Positions 39,016-47,513 of a DNA stretch of 64,000 nt are shown here, piece after piece; the stretch's first letter is position 1, and the number at the start of each line of letters is the position of its first letter. The notes beneath the pieces were generated by a model. It was not told the origin of the DNA, searched no databases, and saw only the letters and a list, made by a program, of their open reading frames with translations. The DNA comes from Streptococcus sp. Marseille-Q5986 (GTDB lineage Bacteria; Bacillota; Bacilli; Lactobacillales; Streptococcaceae), in assembly GCF_946902915.1 (NCBI RefSeq), contig NZ_CAMPPY010000003.1:1-64000 (forward strand), written 5' to 3'. Position numbers and translations under genes: made by a program.

Positions 39016-39068
39016 TTGACAAATCAAAAGAAAACGCTTACTATAGAATAAGGGAACGGTTCCACAAT
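39016..39068 (+). promoter_or_regulatory. rbs operon promoter with cre-like site and RbsR operator
   Basis: TTGACA (39016-39021) and TACTAT (39039-39044) are 17 bp apart. AGAAAACGCTTACT (39029-39042) in the spacer resembles a CcpA cre site. GGAACGGTTCC (39053-39063) downstream of the -10 is a perfect LacI-family type palindrome and the probable site of RbsR autoregulation. Both would switch the operon off when glucose is present or ribose absent. Confidence 0.7.
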
Positions 39069-39081
39069 GTAAGAAGGAGGA

Positions 39082-40059
39082 ATGATGACTACAATAAAAC
39101 AGGTTGCTGAAGAAGCTGGAGTATCGAAATCAACAGTTTCAAGATATATTTCGAAAAAAGGCTATGTCGGAGATGATGCGAGAGAAAAGATAAAAAATGC
39201 TATCAAAAAATTAAATTACACACCAAATGTATTAGCACAATCTTTGAAAACTAAAAAAAATCAAATGGTCGGACTCTTACTACCAGACATTTCTAATCCC
39301 TTTTTCCCAAGATTGGTTCGAGGAGCTGAATCCTATTTAAAAGATAAGGGCTATAGAATTATGGTTGGTACGATTTCAGACCAGGACTCTTTAAGTGAAT
39401 ATGTTAATTTGCTGCTAAAAACAAATGCTGCCGGAATTATTACTACACATGATTTCACAAAAGAATATCCAGATTTATCATTACCTGTTGTTGTGGTTGA
39501 CCGAATTAGTAAAGATACAGGTTACGGTGTCTTTTCTGATAATCAGTTGGGTGGACGTTTGGCTGCTAAAGCAATTTGGAATGCTGGCGCTAAGCAAGTT
39601 ATGATTATTAAAGTTTTAGATGATAAAGCTGAGAACATTGCGGAACGATTTGAAGCAAGTTTAAACTATTTGAGGAATAAATCTTTAGAGATTTGTATTG
39701 AAAAAAGTGAAACGTTTGACTTTGAAAAAATTCAAAAAGAAGCTAAAGAGAATCTAAAAAGAAATCCAAATATTGATAGTATTATAGCACCTTCTGATAT
39801 TCATGCGATAGCTTATATTCATGAAATTTTAGCAATTGGGAAAAAAATTCCAGATGATATTCAAATCATTGGTTACGATGATATTATACTTAGTCAATTT
39901 ATTTATCCTTCTTTATCAACTATCCATCAATCTTCATATAAAATGGGAGAACAGGCTGCAAAACTAATCTATAATATGGCAAATAAGTTCTCTATAGATG
40001 AAGCTAAAATTAAACTACCTGTTAGATACGTAGAAAGAAATACATTAAGGAGAAAGTAA
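39082..40059 (+). CDS. rbsR: Ribose operon repressor, LacI family
   Basis: The 325-aa regulator has an N-terminal HTH (TIKQVAEEAGVSKSTVSRYI, about 3-22) and a hinge ending NVLAQSLKTKK. The periplasmic-binding-like sensor domain carries LLLPDISNPFFPRLVRGAES. It should bind the palindrome just upstream and release it on binding a ribose-derived ligand. The stop overlaps the rbsK start by one base. The gene is AT-rich compared with the flanking core genes. Confidence 0.92.
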   Translation: MMTTIKQVAEEAGVSKSTVSRYISKKGYVGDDAREKIKNAIKKLNYTPNVLAQSLKTKKNQMVGLLLPDISNPFFPRLVRGAESYLKDKGYRIMVGTISDQDSLSEYVNLLLKTNAAGIITTHDFTKEYPDLSLPVVVVDRISKDTGYGVFSDNQLGGRLAAKAIWNAGAKQVMIIKVLDDKAENIAERFEASLNYLRNKSLEICIEKSETFDFEKIQKEAKENLKRNPNIDSIIAPSDIHAIAYIHEILAIGKKIPDDIQIIGYDDIILSQFIYPSLSTIHQSSYKMGEQAAKLIYNMANKFSIDEAKIKLPVRYVERNTLRRK

Positions 40060-40970
40060 TGAGTAAAATTGTTGTTGTTGGAAGTATTTCAATGGACTTA
40101 GTTATGAGAACAAAAAGGATTCCAGAAGGAGGTGAAACGATTTTTGGGGATTCGTTTAATATAGCTCCAGGTGGAAAAGGTGCAAATCAAGCTGTAGCTA
40201 TTGGTCGATTATCCAGTGTAGAAGATAATGTTTACATATTTGGAAACGTCGGAGAAGATATTTTTTCAGCAGATTTACTAAGCAATCTGCAAAATAATAA
40301 TATTTCTACAGAACATGTGGGAACGGTACCACAATCTACAGGGGTTGCACAAATTACTTTATATGGAGGTGATAATAGGATTATTTATTATCCCGGAGCG
40401 AATAATGTAGTTAAAACAAATGATTGGAAAAATGAGTGGGAATTGATTAGTGATGCAAGTGTTGTTGTATTACAGAATGAAATACCACATGAAGCCAACT
40501 TATCTATAGCTAAATTTTGTCAAGAAAATAGAGTTAAGGTGCTTTACAATCCTGCACCAGCTAGAGAAACAGACCTAGAGATGATTCCTTTTTGTGATTT
40601 TATTACTCCTAATGAGCATGAATGTTCAGAGCTTTTTCCAGATAAGAAATTAGAAGAAATTATTAAAATGTATCCTAATAAAATGATTGTGACATTAGGA
40701 GTTGAAGGTTCTATTTATTATGATGGGACAGCAGTTCATAAGATTCCTGCTATAAAAGCAGAAGTAGTTGATACTACAGGAGCAGGAGATACGTTTAATG
40801 GTGCTTTTGCTTATGCTATCTCAAAAGGAAAAGAGATGAATGTTGCATTGTCCTTTGCAACGATTGCTTCACATCTTTCTGTTCAAAGATTTGGAGCGCA
40901 AGGAGGCATGCTGAGTTTGAAAGAAATAAAGGAGCATTCAGGATATGAAGAAATATGGGATTTTAAATAG
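40059..40970 (+). CDS. rbsK: Ribokinase
   Basis: The 303-aa PfkB-family kinase phosphorylates ribose to ribose 5-phosphate. The sugar-binding motif is GGKGANQAVAIGRL (about 39-52) and the catalytic motif DTTGAGDTFNGAFAYAI (about 244-260) includes the base aspartate. A stretch at 40319-40335 nearly repeats the operator at the operon front (16 of 17 bases). The 3' end overlaps rbsD by 26 bp. Confidence 0.93.
   Translation: MSKIVVVGSISMDLVMRTKRIPEGGETIFGDSFNIAPGGKGANQAVAIGRLSSVEDNVYIFGNVGEDIFSADLLSNLQNNNISTEHVGTVPQSTGVAQITLYGGDNRIIYYPGANNVVKTNDWKNEWELISDASVVVLQNEIPHEANLSIAKFCQENRVKVLYNPAPARETDLEMIPFCDFITPNEHECSELFPDKKLEEIIKMYPNKMIVTLGVEGSIYYDGTAVHKIPAIKAEVVDTTGAGDTFNGAFAYAISKGKEMNVALSFATIASHLSVQRFGAQGGMLSLKEIKEHSGYEEIWDFK
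40319..40335 (+). promoter_or_regulatory. Possible second RbsR operator inside rbsK
   Basis: GGGAACGGTACCACAAT matches the promoter-proximal sequence at 39052-39068 (GGGAACGGTTCCACAAT) at 16 of 17 positions. It lies 1267 bp downstream. It could act as an auxiliary operator through DNA looping, or be chance coding sequence (GTVPQS). Confidence 0.4.
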
Positions 40971-41343
40971 TAATATAGCAAAACTAGCTGATGATTTAGG
41001 TCATATGGATTTGGTTTGTATCGGAGATTTAGGATTGCCAGTTCCAAAAGGTGTTGATAAAATTGATTTAGCATTAAGAAAAGGTAGTCCAAGTTTTTTA
41101 GAAGTTTTAAAAGAATATTCAGATCATGTACTTATTGAAAAAATTTTCTTAGCAGAAGAAATTAAGGAAAAAAACAAAGAACAGTGGCAAGCAGTTCTAG
41201 ATCTTTTAGGATCGAATATAATTATTGAATATATTAGTCATGAAGAATTGAAAGCTATGAATACTAAAGTTAAGGCAGTTATTCGCACTGGGGAAGATAC
41301 ACCATATTCGAATATAATCTTGCAATCAGGAGTTATTATTTAG
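40945..41343 (+). CDS. rbsD: D-ribose pyranase
   Basis: The 132-aa protein interconverts the pyranose and furanose forms of ribose so that ribokinase gets its substrate. The family start MKKYGILNSNIAKLADDLGH includes the catalytic histidine (about residue 20). Further landmarks are CIGDLGLPVPKGV and the end motif RTGEDTPYSNIILQSGV. It overlaps rbsK and is followed by rbsA after a few bases. Confidence 0.95.
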   Translation: MKKYGILNSNIAKLADDLGHMDLVCIGDLGLPVPKGVDKIDLALRKGSPSFLEVLKEYSDHVLIEKIFLAEEIKEKNKEQWQAVLDLLGSNIIIEYISHEELKAMNTKVKAVIRTGEDTPYSNIILQSGVII

Positions 41344-41356
41344 AAGGGGGTTGCCT

Positions 41357-42835
41357 ATGAAAATTGAAATGAAGAACATTTCAAAATCTTTTGGGAATAA
41401 TCGTGTTTTAGAAAGTATTGATTTGGTTCTTAATTCAGGAGAAGTTCATGCTTTAATGGGAGAGAATGGTGCAGGCAAATCAACCTTAATGAATATTTTA
41501 ACTGGACTTTTTCCAGCTACTTCAGGAACTATTTTTATTGATGGAAAAGAAAAAACATTTTCTAATCCTCAAGAGGCAGAACGGTTTGGACTGAGTTTTA
41601 TTCATCAAGAAATGAATACTTGGCCAGATATGACTGTACTTGATAATCTTTTTTTAGGAAGAGAAATTAAAAATTCGATTGGGTTTCTAGATAAAGCTAG
41701 TATGGAAAGGAAAGCTAAAGAAGCATTTAAACGTCTTAATATCTCTATTCCTCTCGATGCAATCATTGGTCAATTATCAGTCGGACAACAACAAATGATA
41801 GAAATAGCAAAATGTTTATTATCAGAAGTTTCCTTGTTAATTATGGATGAACCCACAGCAGCTTTAACTGATCGTGAGACTGAAACGCTTTTTAAAGTGA
41901 TAGAAGGATTAAAATCTGATGGTGTAGGTGTTGTGTATATTTCACATCGGATGGAAGAAATCTTTAAGATTACAGATCTTATAACTGTTATGAGGGATGG
42001 GTTTGTAATTGATACCAAGAAAACGAAGTTAAGTAATGCGGATGAATTAGTTCAAAAGATGGTGGGGCGTGAATTAGAAGATTACTATCCAGAAAAAAAG
42101 GCTGAGATTGGAAATATTGTTTTTCAAGCTAAGAATCTTTTTGGTGATGCTTTTACGGATATTTCTTTCTATGTACGTCAAGGGGAAATTCTTGGTTTTT
42201 CTGGTTTGATGGGTGCTGGTCGTACTGAAATAATGCGAGCAATTTTTGGAATTGATTTTTTAAAATCTGGTCAAATTATAATAAACGAAGAACAACTGAT
42301 AATTAAAAATCCTTTTGAAGCAATTAAGCATGGAATTGGTTTCTTAACAGAAGATCGTAAAGATGAGGGATTGATTTTAGATTTTTCTATTAAAGATAAT
42401 ATGACTTTACCTAGTACTCGTGATTTTGTTAAAAATGGCATTTTTGATAATAAAACAAGTGATATATTTGTACAACGTTTAATTGATAGGCTACGAATTA
42501 AATCAGGTTATCCAGATAAGGAAGTTGGAACACTTTCCGGTGGTAATCAACAGAAAGTAGTTTTAGCAAAATGGATAGGCATTGCACCAAAAGTACTGAT
42601 TCTAGATGAACCAACTCGTGGGGTAGATGTTGGGGCTAAGCGTGAAATTTACCAATTAATGAATGAATTGGCTGAACGAGGTGTGCCGATTATTATGGTA
42701 TCTTCAGATTTACCAGAAGTAATTGGAGTCAGCGATCGCATTATGGTCATGCATGAAGGTAGAATTAGTGGGGAATTAACACGCCGAGAAGCTACACAAG
42801 AAAAAGTTATGCAACTAGCTACAGGAGGACAATAG
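41357..42835 (+). CDS. rbsA: Ribose ABC importer, double ATPase
   Basis: The 492-aa protein has two ATP-binding domains. The first has GENGAGKST (about 35-43) and LSVGQQQMIEIAKCL; the second has the degenerate P-loop GLMGAGRTE typical of sugar importers and LSGGNQQKVVLAKW, LDEPTRGVDVG. The ATG at 41357 sits 6 nt after AGGGGG; a TTG at 41351 in the same frame is less likely. It works with RbsC and RbsB. Confidence 0.94.
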   Translation: MKIEMKNISKSFGNNRVLESIDLVLNSGEVHALMGENGAGKSTLMNILTGLFPATSGTIFIDGKEKTFSNPQEAERFGLSFIHQEMNTWPDMTVLDNLFLGREIKNSIGFLDKASMERKAKEAFKRLNISIPLDAIIGQLSVGQQQMIEIAKCLLSEVSLLIMDEPTAALTDRETETLFKVIEGLKSDGVGVVYISHRMEEIFKITDLITVMRDGFVIDTKKTKLSNADELVQKMVGRELEDYYPEKKAEIGNIVFQAKNLFGDAFTDISFYVRQGEILGFSGLMGAGRTEIMRAIFGIDFLKSGQIIINEEQLIIKNPFEAIKHGIGFLTEDRKDEGLILDFSIKDNMTLPSTRDFVKNGIFDNKTSDIFVQRLIDRLRIKSGYPDKEVGTLSGGNQQKVVLAKWIGIAPKVLILDEPTRGVDVGAKREIYQLMNELAERGVPIIMVSSDLPEVIGVSDRIMVMHEGRISGELTRREATQEKVMQLATGGQ

Positions 42836-42836
42836 T

Positions 42837-43781
42837 GTGAAAAATACTATGAAGTACATGTCAGAATTGACGACAGTAATAGCATTGATAATTTTAATGG
42901 CTGTCATCACTATTATCAATTCAAATTTTTTAACAGCAAATAATCTGTTAAACTTACTATTGCAAGTAACATCAAATGCACTGATTGCTTTTGGAATGAC
43001 TTTTGTTATTCTAACAGGTGGAATCGATTTATCAGTAGGATCAATTTTAGCCTTATCCAGTGCGCTAACAGCTGGTTTATTAGGATCTGGAATGCCTGTT
43101 ACGTTAGCAATTCTCATCTCTTTAATTTTGGGTTGCATTCTAGGTATGATGAATGGGTTATTGATTTCCTACGGGAAATTAGCTCCATTTATCGTCACTT
43201 TAGCGACTATGACTATTTTTAGGGGAGCAACACTTGTTTATACAAATGGGAATCCTATTACAAAAGGATTAAGTGATACATTCTTATTTCAATTTTTGGG
43301 GCAAGGTTACATAGTCGGAATTCCATTTCCTGTAATTATTATGTTTATTGTATTTATTGTTTTATATGTTTTACTTCATAAAACAGCATTTGGTAAATCT
43401 GTATATGCTATAGGGGGGAATGAAAAAGCAGCATATATATCAGGTGTGAAATTAAATAAAGTGAAAATTATCATTTATTCAATATCAGGTATGATGGCTT
43501 CAATTTCTGGATTGATTATCACATCACGATTAAGTTCTGCTCAACCAACAGCAGGTGCTAGTTATGAAATGGATGCTATTGCAGCTGTTGTTCTTGGAGG
43601 AACCTCTTTATCTGGAGGTAAAGGTCGTATACTGGGTACTCTAATAGGTGCTTTAATTATTGGAGTTTTGAATAATGGACTTAATATTATTGGTGTTTCA
43701 GCATTTTGGCAACAAGTAGTAAAAGGAGTTGTAATCTTAATTGCTGTTCTGATTGATCGTTTTAAAGTTGTAAAACAGTAG
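42837..43781 (+). CDS. rbsC: Ribose ABC importer permease
   Basis: The 314-aa permease has about eight to ten membrane helices and carries the family motifs FVILTGGIDLSVGSILALSS (about 59-78) and AVVLGGTSLSGGKGRI (about 249-264). The start codon is GTG at 42837, well placed after AGGAGG; the ATG four codons later is the alternative. It is followed by a 103-bp gap before rbsB with no clear terminator. Confidence 0.94.
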   Translation: MKNTMKYMSELTTVIALIILMAVITIINSNFLTANNLLNLLLQVTSNALIAFGMTFVILTGGIDLSVGSILALSSALTAGLLGSGMPVTLAILISLILGCILGMMNGLLISYGKLAPFIVTLATMTIFRGATLVYTNGNPITKGLSDTFLFQFLGQGYIVGIPFPVIIMFIVFIVLYVLLHKTAFGKSVYAIGGNEKAAYISGVKLNKVKIIIYSISGMMASISGLIITSRLSSAQPTAGASYEMDAIAAVVLGGTSLSGGKGRILGTLIGALIIGVLNNGLNIIGVSAFWQQVVKGVVILIAVLIDRFKVVKQ

Positions 43782-43884
43782 AATCATTTTCAATTTTTTT
43801 GGAAATAGTAACAATTTATTAGATGACGTACAATAATCGGGATTGAAACTATCCCTATAGATATATATTACGAGGAGTAATAAC

Positions 43885-44850
43885 ATGAAAATTATTAAAA
43901 AAATTAGCATTTTTGCTTTGTTTGTAACATTTATTTTTGCTTTAGTAGCTTGTGGAAAAACTGGTTTAGGAAATTCATCAAATGATAATAAATCTACGAT
44001 TCAAAAGTCGGCAAAAGACTTAAAATTAGGAGTTTCTATTTCGACTACTAACAATCCCTATTTTGTAGCTATGAAAGATGGTCTTGAAAAAGCCACAAGA
44101 GAAAAAGAAGTAACTTTGAAGATAGCAGATGCACAAGATGATGCTGCTAGACAAGCAGATGATATTCAAAATTTTATTAGTCAAAATGTAGATGCTTTAC
44201 TAATTAATCCAGTTGATTCTGATGCAATTGTTACATCTATTAAAGCTGCTAATAATGCAAACATTCCAGTAATCTTAATTGACCGCGGTAGTAATGGTGG
44301 TGAAGTCTTGACAACTGTTGCTTCTGATAACGTAGAAGCAGGTAAAATGGCTGCCGAATTTATTACCAAGCAATTGGGAGAAAAAGCAAAAACTTTTGAA
44401 TTATCAGGAGTCCCTGGCGCTTCTGCAACAGTAGATAGAGGTAAAGGATTTGAACAAATTTCAAAGACACATTTAGATGTTCTTTCTAGTCAATCCGCTA
44501 ATTTTGATCGCGCAAAAGCTTTGAATACAGCGCAAAATATGATTCAAGGAAACAAAGAAGTACAAGCAATCTTTGCACAGAATGATGAGATGGCGTTAGG
44601 AGCTGCACAAGCAGTAAAAGCAGCTGGTCTTAGCAGTGTATTAATTGTTGGTATTGATGGCCAACCAGATGCACATGACGCTATTGCAAAAGGTGATATT
44701 ACTGCCACTATTGCTCAGCAACCAGCTAAGATGGGTGAGATCGCTATTCAATCAGCAATCGATCATTATCAAGGGAAAAAACTGGAAAAAGAAACAGTTT
44801 CTCCAATTTATCTTGTGACCAAGGATAATGTTGATCAACATAACTGGTGA
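43885..44850 (+). CDS. rbsB: Ribose-binding lipoprotein
   Basis: The 321-aa precursor has a lipoprotein signal ending in the lipobox LVAC (cysteine near residue 23), so the mature protein is anchored on the outer face of the membrane. The body is a periplasmic-binding-protein type 1 fold (LGVSISTTNNPYFVAMKDGL, NPVDSDAIV, FAQNDEMALGAAQAV). It delivers ribose to RbsAC. It is the last gene of the operon. Confidence 0.94.
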   Translation: MKIIKKISIFALFVTFIFALVACGKTGLGNSSNDNKSTIQKSAKDLKLGVSISTTNNPYFVAMKDGLEKATREKEVTLKIADAQDDAARQADDIQNFISQNVDALLINPVDSDAIVTSIKAANNANIPVILIDRGSNGGEVLTTVASDNVEAGKMAAEFITKQLGEKAKTFELSGVPGASATVDRGKGFEQISKTHLDVLSSQSANFDRAKALNTAQNMIQGNKEVQAIFAQNDEMALGAAQAVKAAGLSSVLIVGIDGQPDAHDAIAKGDITATIAQQPAKMGEIAIQSAIDHYQGKKLEKETVSPIYLVTKDNVDQHNW

Positions 44851-44993
44851 TATATTTTTAGTAAGTAGGTAGTTGTTAATTTTCATTCAATGTAGTTTTT
44901 AAATATTATTGTTAGTATTTGAGCTTTTGAGTGTAAAAAGCGGCTGGAGAAAAACTCAGTTTCAGGAGAAAATGAAGTAAATATCCCCATAAT

Positions 44994-45044
44994 AAAACGC
45001 ATAGTATCGAGGTTTGTCAACACTTGATATTATGCGTTTTGTAA
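44994..45044 (+). terminator. Terminator after the ribose operon
   Basis: AAAACGCATAGTATC and GATATTATGCGTTTT form a stem of about 14 bp with a T-rich tail. The rest of 44851-45079 shows no coding frame or other clear element. Confidence 0.8.
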
Positions 45045-45080
45045 TTTTAAAGGCTTCTTCCCCATCCTCTATGATAGATA

Positions 45081-45240
45081 TGCTACCCTTGATGGAGATG
45101 ATGGAAGCTCCTGACAAGTCTGAATTTTTCTACCCTCGCCGTACAGAAGACGATTGGGAAAAGAAAATTTTCTAATCCTTTACTAAATAACCTAGCTGTT
45201 CCAAGGCCTCCTCGATATAGCGGAGGTCTTGTTGTGTTTC
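45081..45240. repeat. Right direct repeat bordering the rbs island
   Basis: This second copy of the 160-bp border sequence lies 6300 bp from the first. It carries a mutX fragment from ATG 45080 (MLPLMEMMEAPDKSEFFYPR onward to the mutX stop at 45173-45175) and, on the minus strand, the true 3' end of niaR. Bases 45121-45180 are identical to the left copy. Confidence 0.92.
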
Positions 45241-45687
45241 GGCTTCGACTAGGTGGTAATGGGTGCCATCTGTTAATTCAGACAGAGGTCTAAAGTCTGA
45301 ATGCTCGACTTGTTCTAGAAAATGTTGCACATCTCTGCGACAAGACAGTTTCAGCAAGGTTTCAATTTCTCCATAAACAGGATGGTCAATCAAGGTATTT
45401 TGAACACGTCCACCATTATCAACGATAGCAAGGAGTTCCTGACCGATTTCTTCAACTTCATGTTTGACTTTGAAAAGTTTGTGGACATATGGAGTGACAT
45501 AAACTTGCTTATAGATGTAGCCACGATTAGTGGATAGGATAGGAGCGCCATCGGCTCTCAAAATTGCAATATCCTGCACAATGACCTGACGTGTGACATG
45601 AAAATGTTCCGCCAAACTTTGGCCGTTGAGAGCTTTAGGAGCTTCTTTCAAGAGTTGGAGCAGGGCTTGTTTGCGATCTTTTGTCAT
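45172..45687 (-). CDS. niaR: NAD biosynthesis repressor NiaR
   Basis: The 171-aa regulator has an N-terminal HTH_11 domain (NGQSLAEHFHVTRQVIVQDI, about 22-41) and a C-terminal 3H domain with conserved histidines (HKLF, DHPVYGE, THYHLV). It represses niacin uptake when nicotinate is plentiful. It is the second gene after niaX on the minus strand. A matching operator lies upstream of niaX. Its stop overlaps the mutX-like fragment in the right repeat. Confidence 0.88.
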   Translation of the reverse strand: MTKDRKQALLQLLKEAPKALNGQSLAEHFHVTRQVIVQDIAILRADGAPILSTNRGYIYKQVYVTPYVHKLFKVKHEVEEIGQELLAIVDNGGRVQNTLIDHPVYGEIETLLKLSCRRDVQHFLEQVEHSDFRPLSELTDGTHYHLVEAETQQDLRYIEEALEQLGYLVKD

Positions 45688-45698
45688 AGTTCTTCCTT

Positions 45699-46226
45699 TT
45701 AACGGCGTTTTCGAAGCACTTTATAGACAGCTAGTGCTAATGTATACTCTACCATACTATGGATAATTGTGCCAAATCCAACTAGCACAAATAGAACATA
45801 AAACATATTTTCTACATTGGTACCAGAAGTTGCGTAAAAAACGACACAGGCCAATACTTCAGCAAGGGCATGAACGACAGCCAAAACAAAGTTGAAAATC
45901 CAGGAAGATTTTGGTTTATCCAAGGTTTCAGGAAATTTTTTTAAGTAAAATGCTCCCAAAATACCAAAAAAGATATGTGAAAAGGCCCGAAAAACGATAA
46001 CCATGGGATAGCCAGCCATCAAAAATCCAAAACTAGAGGCTAGGATGACAAAAACTGCCATCAAGGGCGACAAGAACATGGCGATAAAGATGGCGATATG
46101 GCTCCCCAAAGTATAGGAAGCAGGTGGGATAACAATCTTAAAAGGCATAACAATTGGAATCAAAATTGCAATAGCCGTTAAAAGGGCTGTCATTGTCATA
46201 AATTGTGTCTTTTTCCGTGTATTCAT
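45699..46226 (-). CDS. niaX: Niacin ECF transporter S component
   Basis: The 175-aa protein has about five to six membrane helices. The N-terminal region TMTALLTAIAILIPIVMPFK is the interaction helix typical of S components. It would bind niacin and use the shared EcfAAT module encoded elsewhere. The niaR neighbour and the NiaR-type operator 16 bp upstream of its start support niacin as substrate. It has an AAAAAGGAG ribosome binding site. Confidence 0.85.
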   Translation of the reverse strand: MNTRKKTQFMTMTALLTAIAILIPIVMPFKIVIPPASYTLGSHIAIFIAMFLSPLMAVFVILASSFGFLMAGYPMVIVFRAFSHIFFGILGAFYLKKFPETLDKPKSSWIFNFVLAVVHALAEVLACVVFYATSGTNVENMFYVLFVLVGFGTIIHSMVEYTLALAVYKVLRKRR

Positions 46227-46241
46227 AAGAATCTCCTTTTT

Positions 46242-46259
46242 ACTGTATATACACTAGTA
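46242..46259 (-). promoter_or_regulatory. NiaR operator upstream of niaX
   Basis: On the minus strand TACTAGTGTATATACAGT agrees well with the streptococcal NiaR motif as I remember it (TAC..GTGT.T..ACA). It overlaps the likely niaX promoter, so NiaR would block transcription of niaX-niaR. Confidence 0.65.
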
Positions 46260-46363
46260 TAGTACAATAAAGAAAACAATAAAGCAAGGATTTACTTAGG
46301 TTTATAAGTCATTTTTTAATTAAAGTCTCGTAAACATTTCACTAAAAATCCAAACTATACAGA

Positions 46364-46401
46364 GCAAAATCCCCACCTTCAAGCTTGAAAGCGGAGATTA
46401 T
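46364..46401 (-). terminator. Terminator after panT
   Basis: On the minus strand ATCTCCGCTTTCAAG and its imperfect complement CTTGAAGGTGGGGAT form a hairpin ending in TTTTG. It separates the panT operon from niaX. Confidence 0.6.
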
Positions 46402-46403
46402 TT

Positions 46404-46967
46404 TTATTTCTTCAAGGTTTCGAGACGTGGGACAATTGCTACAGTCAGGATAGCTGAGATAATCAATTCAGCAATGGAGTTTGCTGAGATAACAGTTGCT
46501 AGGAGTTTTTGGATATTTCCATTATAAACATTTCCAAATAGGAAGAAGATTCCTCCAAGTACAAAGACAGTATTGGTCAGGGAACCAAGGGCACCAGCTA
46601 GAATCAGACCAGTCTTGTTTTTCATTAGTTTATAGATTAGATAAGGAGTTAAACCAATCAAAATACGTGGGACAATGGAAATGATAGCTGAGTAGATATT
46701 TCCGTTTGGTACAAATGGAGAGAAGAGGTAGCTTGTCGGTAGAATTGTAATAGTGTTCATGGTCAATCTAAGTAGTCCCATCAAAAATCCAAGTGTAATC
46801 CCAACGCGTGGACCGTAAATAATGCTGGCAATAATGACAGGAATATGAACGATGGTCGGTTTGATTGGCAATGGAACAAGGTTAAAGATAAGCGAGCTCA
46901 GAAATTCTATCACGAGCATGGTTGCAAAAAAGATAGCAATAGGTGCAATGTTAGAGCGTTTGTTCAT
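46404..46967 (-). CDS. panT: Pantothenate ECF transporter S component
   Basis: The 187-aa protein has about six membrane helices (IAPIAIFFATMLVIEFLSSL near the start, then IPVIIASIIYGPRVGITLGF). It is the third gene of a coaB-coaC-panT operon and overlaps coaC by 17 bp. The genes for making coenzyme A from pantothenate beside it support pantothenate (or a precursor of it) as the vitamin carried. The name rests on context and fold more than on substrate-specific residues. Confidence 0.78.
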   Translation of the reverse strand: MNKRSNIAPIAIFFATMLVIEFLSSLIFNLVPLPIKPTIVHIPVIIASIIYGPRVGITLGFLMGLLRLTMNTITILPTSYLFSPFVPNGNIYSAIISIVPRILIGLTPYLIYKLMKNKTGLILAGALGSLTNTVFVLGGIFFLFGNVYNGNIQKLLATVISANSIAELIISAILTVAIVPRLETLKK

Positions 46968-47502
46968 CGAGGGTTTCCTTTATTCTTTCTAAAATAGTAT
47001 TCAGGTCAGCTAGGGCGCCTTTTCCGTAATCGCCACAGGCTAGTGGGGATTCCTTAGGAGCAATCAGCTGATACCCGTAGGTTTCTAATGTTTTCAGATT
47101 AGCCTGAGTTGCCTGATGGTCATACATCTTTGTATTCATAGCAGGTGCGACTAACTTTTTGACGTGGTTTGGCAGGGCAAGCGCTGTGCTTGTCACCATA
47201 TTGTCAGCGAATCCGTGGGCTAGTTTTGAGATAGTGTTAGCAGTTGCAGGTACCACGATAAATAAATCTGCCTTTTTTCCAAGTTCGATATGATTGACTT
47301 GATTGGGATAAGGTTCCTTCATGACATCAAGATGGACAGGATTTTGAGAGAGGACCTGTAGTGTCAACGGTTGGATAAACTCTGTAGCAGCCTCAGTCAT
47401 TAAGACAGTGACATGATGGCCTTGTTTTTTCAAGGAACTGACTAGGTCAGCTGATTTATAGGAGGCAATGGAACCTGTCACTGCGATGAGAATATTTGCC
47501 AT
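46951..47502 (-). CDS. coaC: Phosphopantothenoylcysteine decarboxylase
   Basis: The 183-aa flavoprotein begins MANILIAVTGSIASYKSADL (FMN-binding). It has the conserved PATANTISKLAHGFADNM (about 81-98) and the active-site PAMNTKMYDH (about 118-127). It makes 4'-phosphopantetheine by decarboxylation. In many bacteria it is fused to CoaB; here, as in other streptococci, the two are separate genes, with coaB upstream by 11 bp. Confidence 0.93.
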   Translation of the reverse strand: MANILIAVTGSIASYKSADLVSSLKKQGHHVTVLMTEAATEFIQPLTLQVLSQNPVHLDVMKEPYPNQVNHIELGKKADLFIVVPATANTISKLAHGFADNMVTSTALALPNHVKKLVAPAMNTKMYDHQATQANLKTLETYGYQLIAPKESPLACGDYGKGALADLNTILERIKETLDEQTL

Positions 47503-47513
47503 GGCATTCCTTT

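Noticed and set aside
43838-43854. Hairpin GGGAT/ATCCC between rbsC and rbsB as a terminator
   Set aside because: Only 5 bp of stem and no T run; at most a weak processing or attenuation site.
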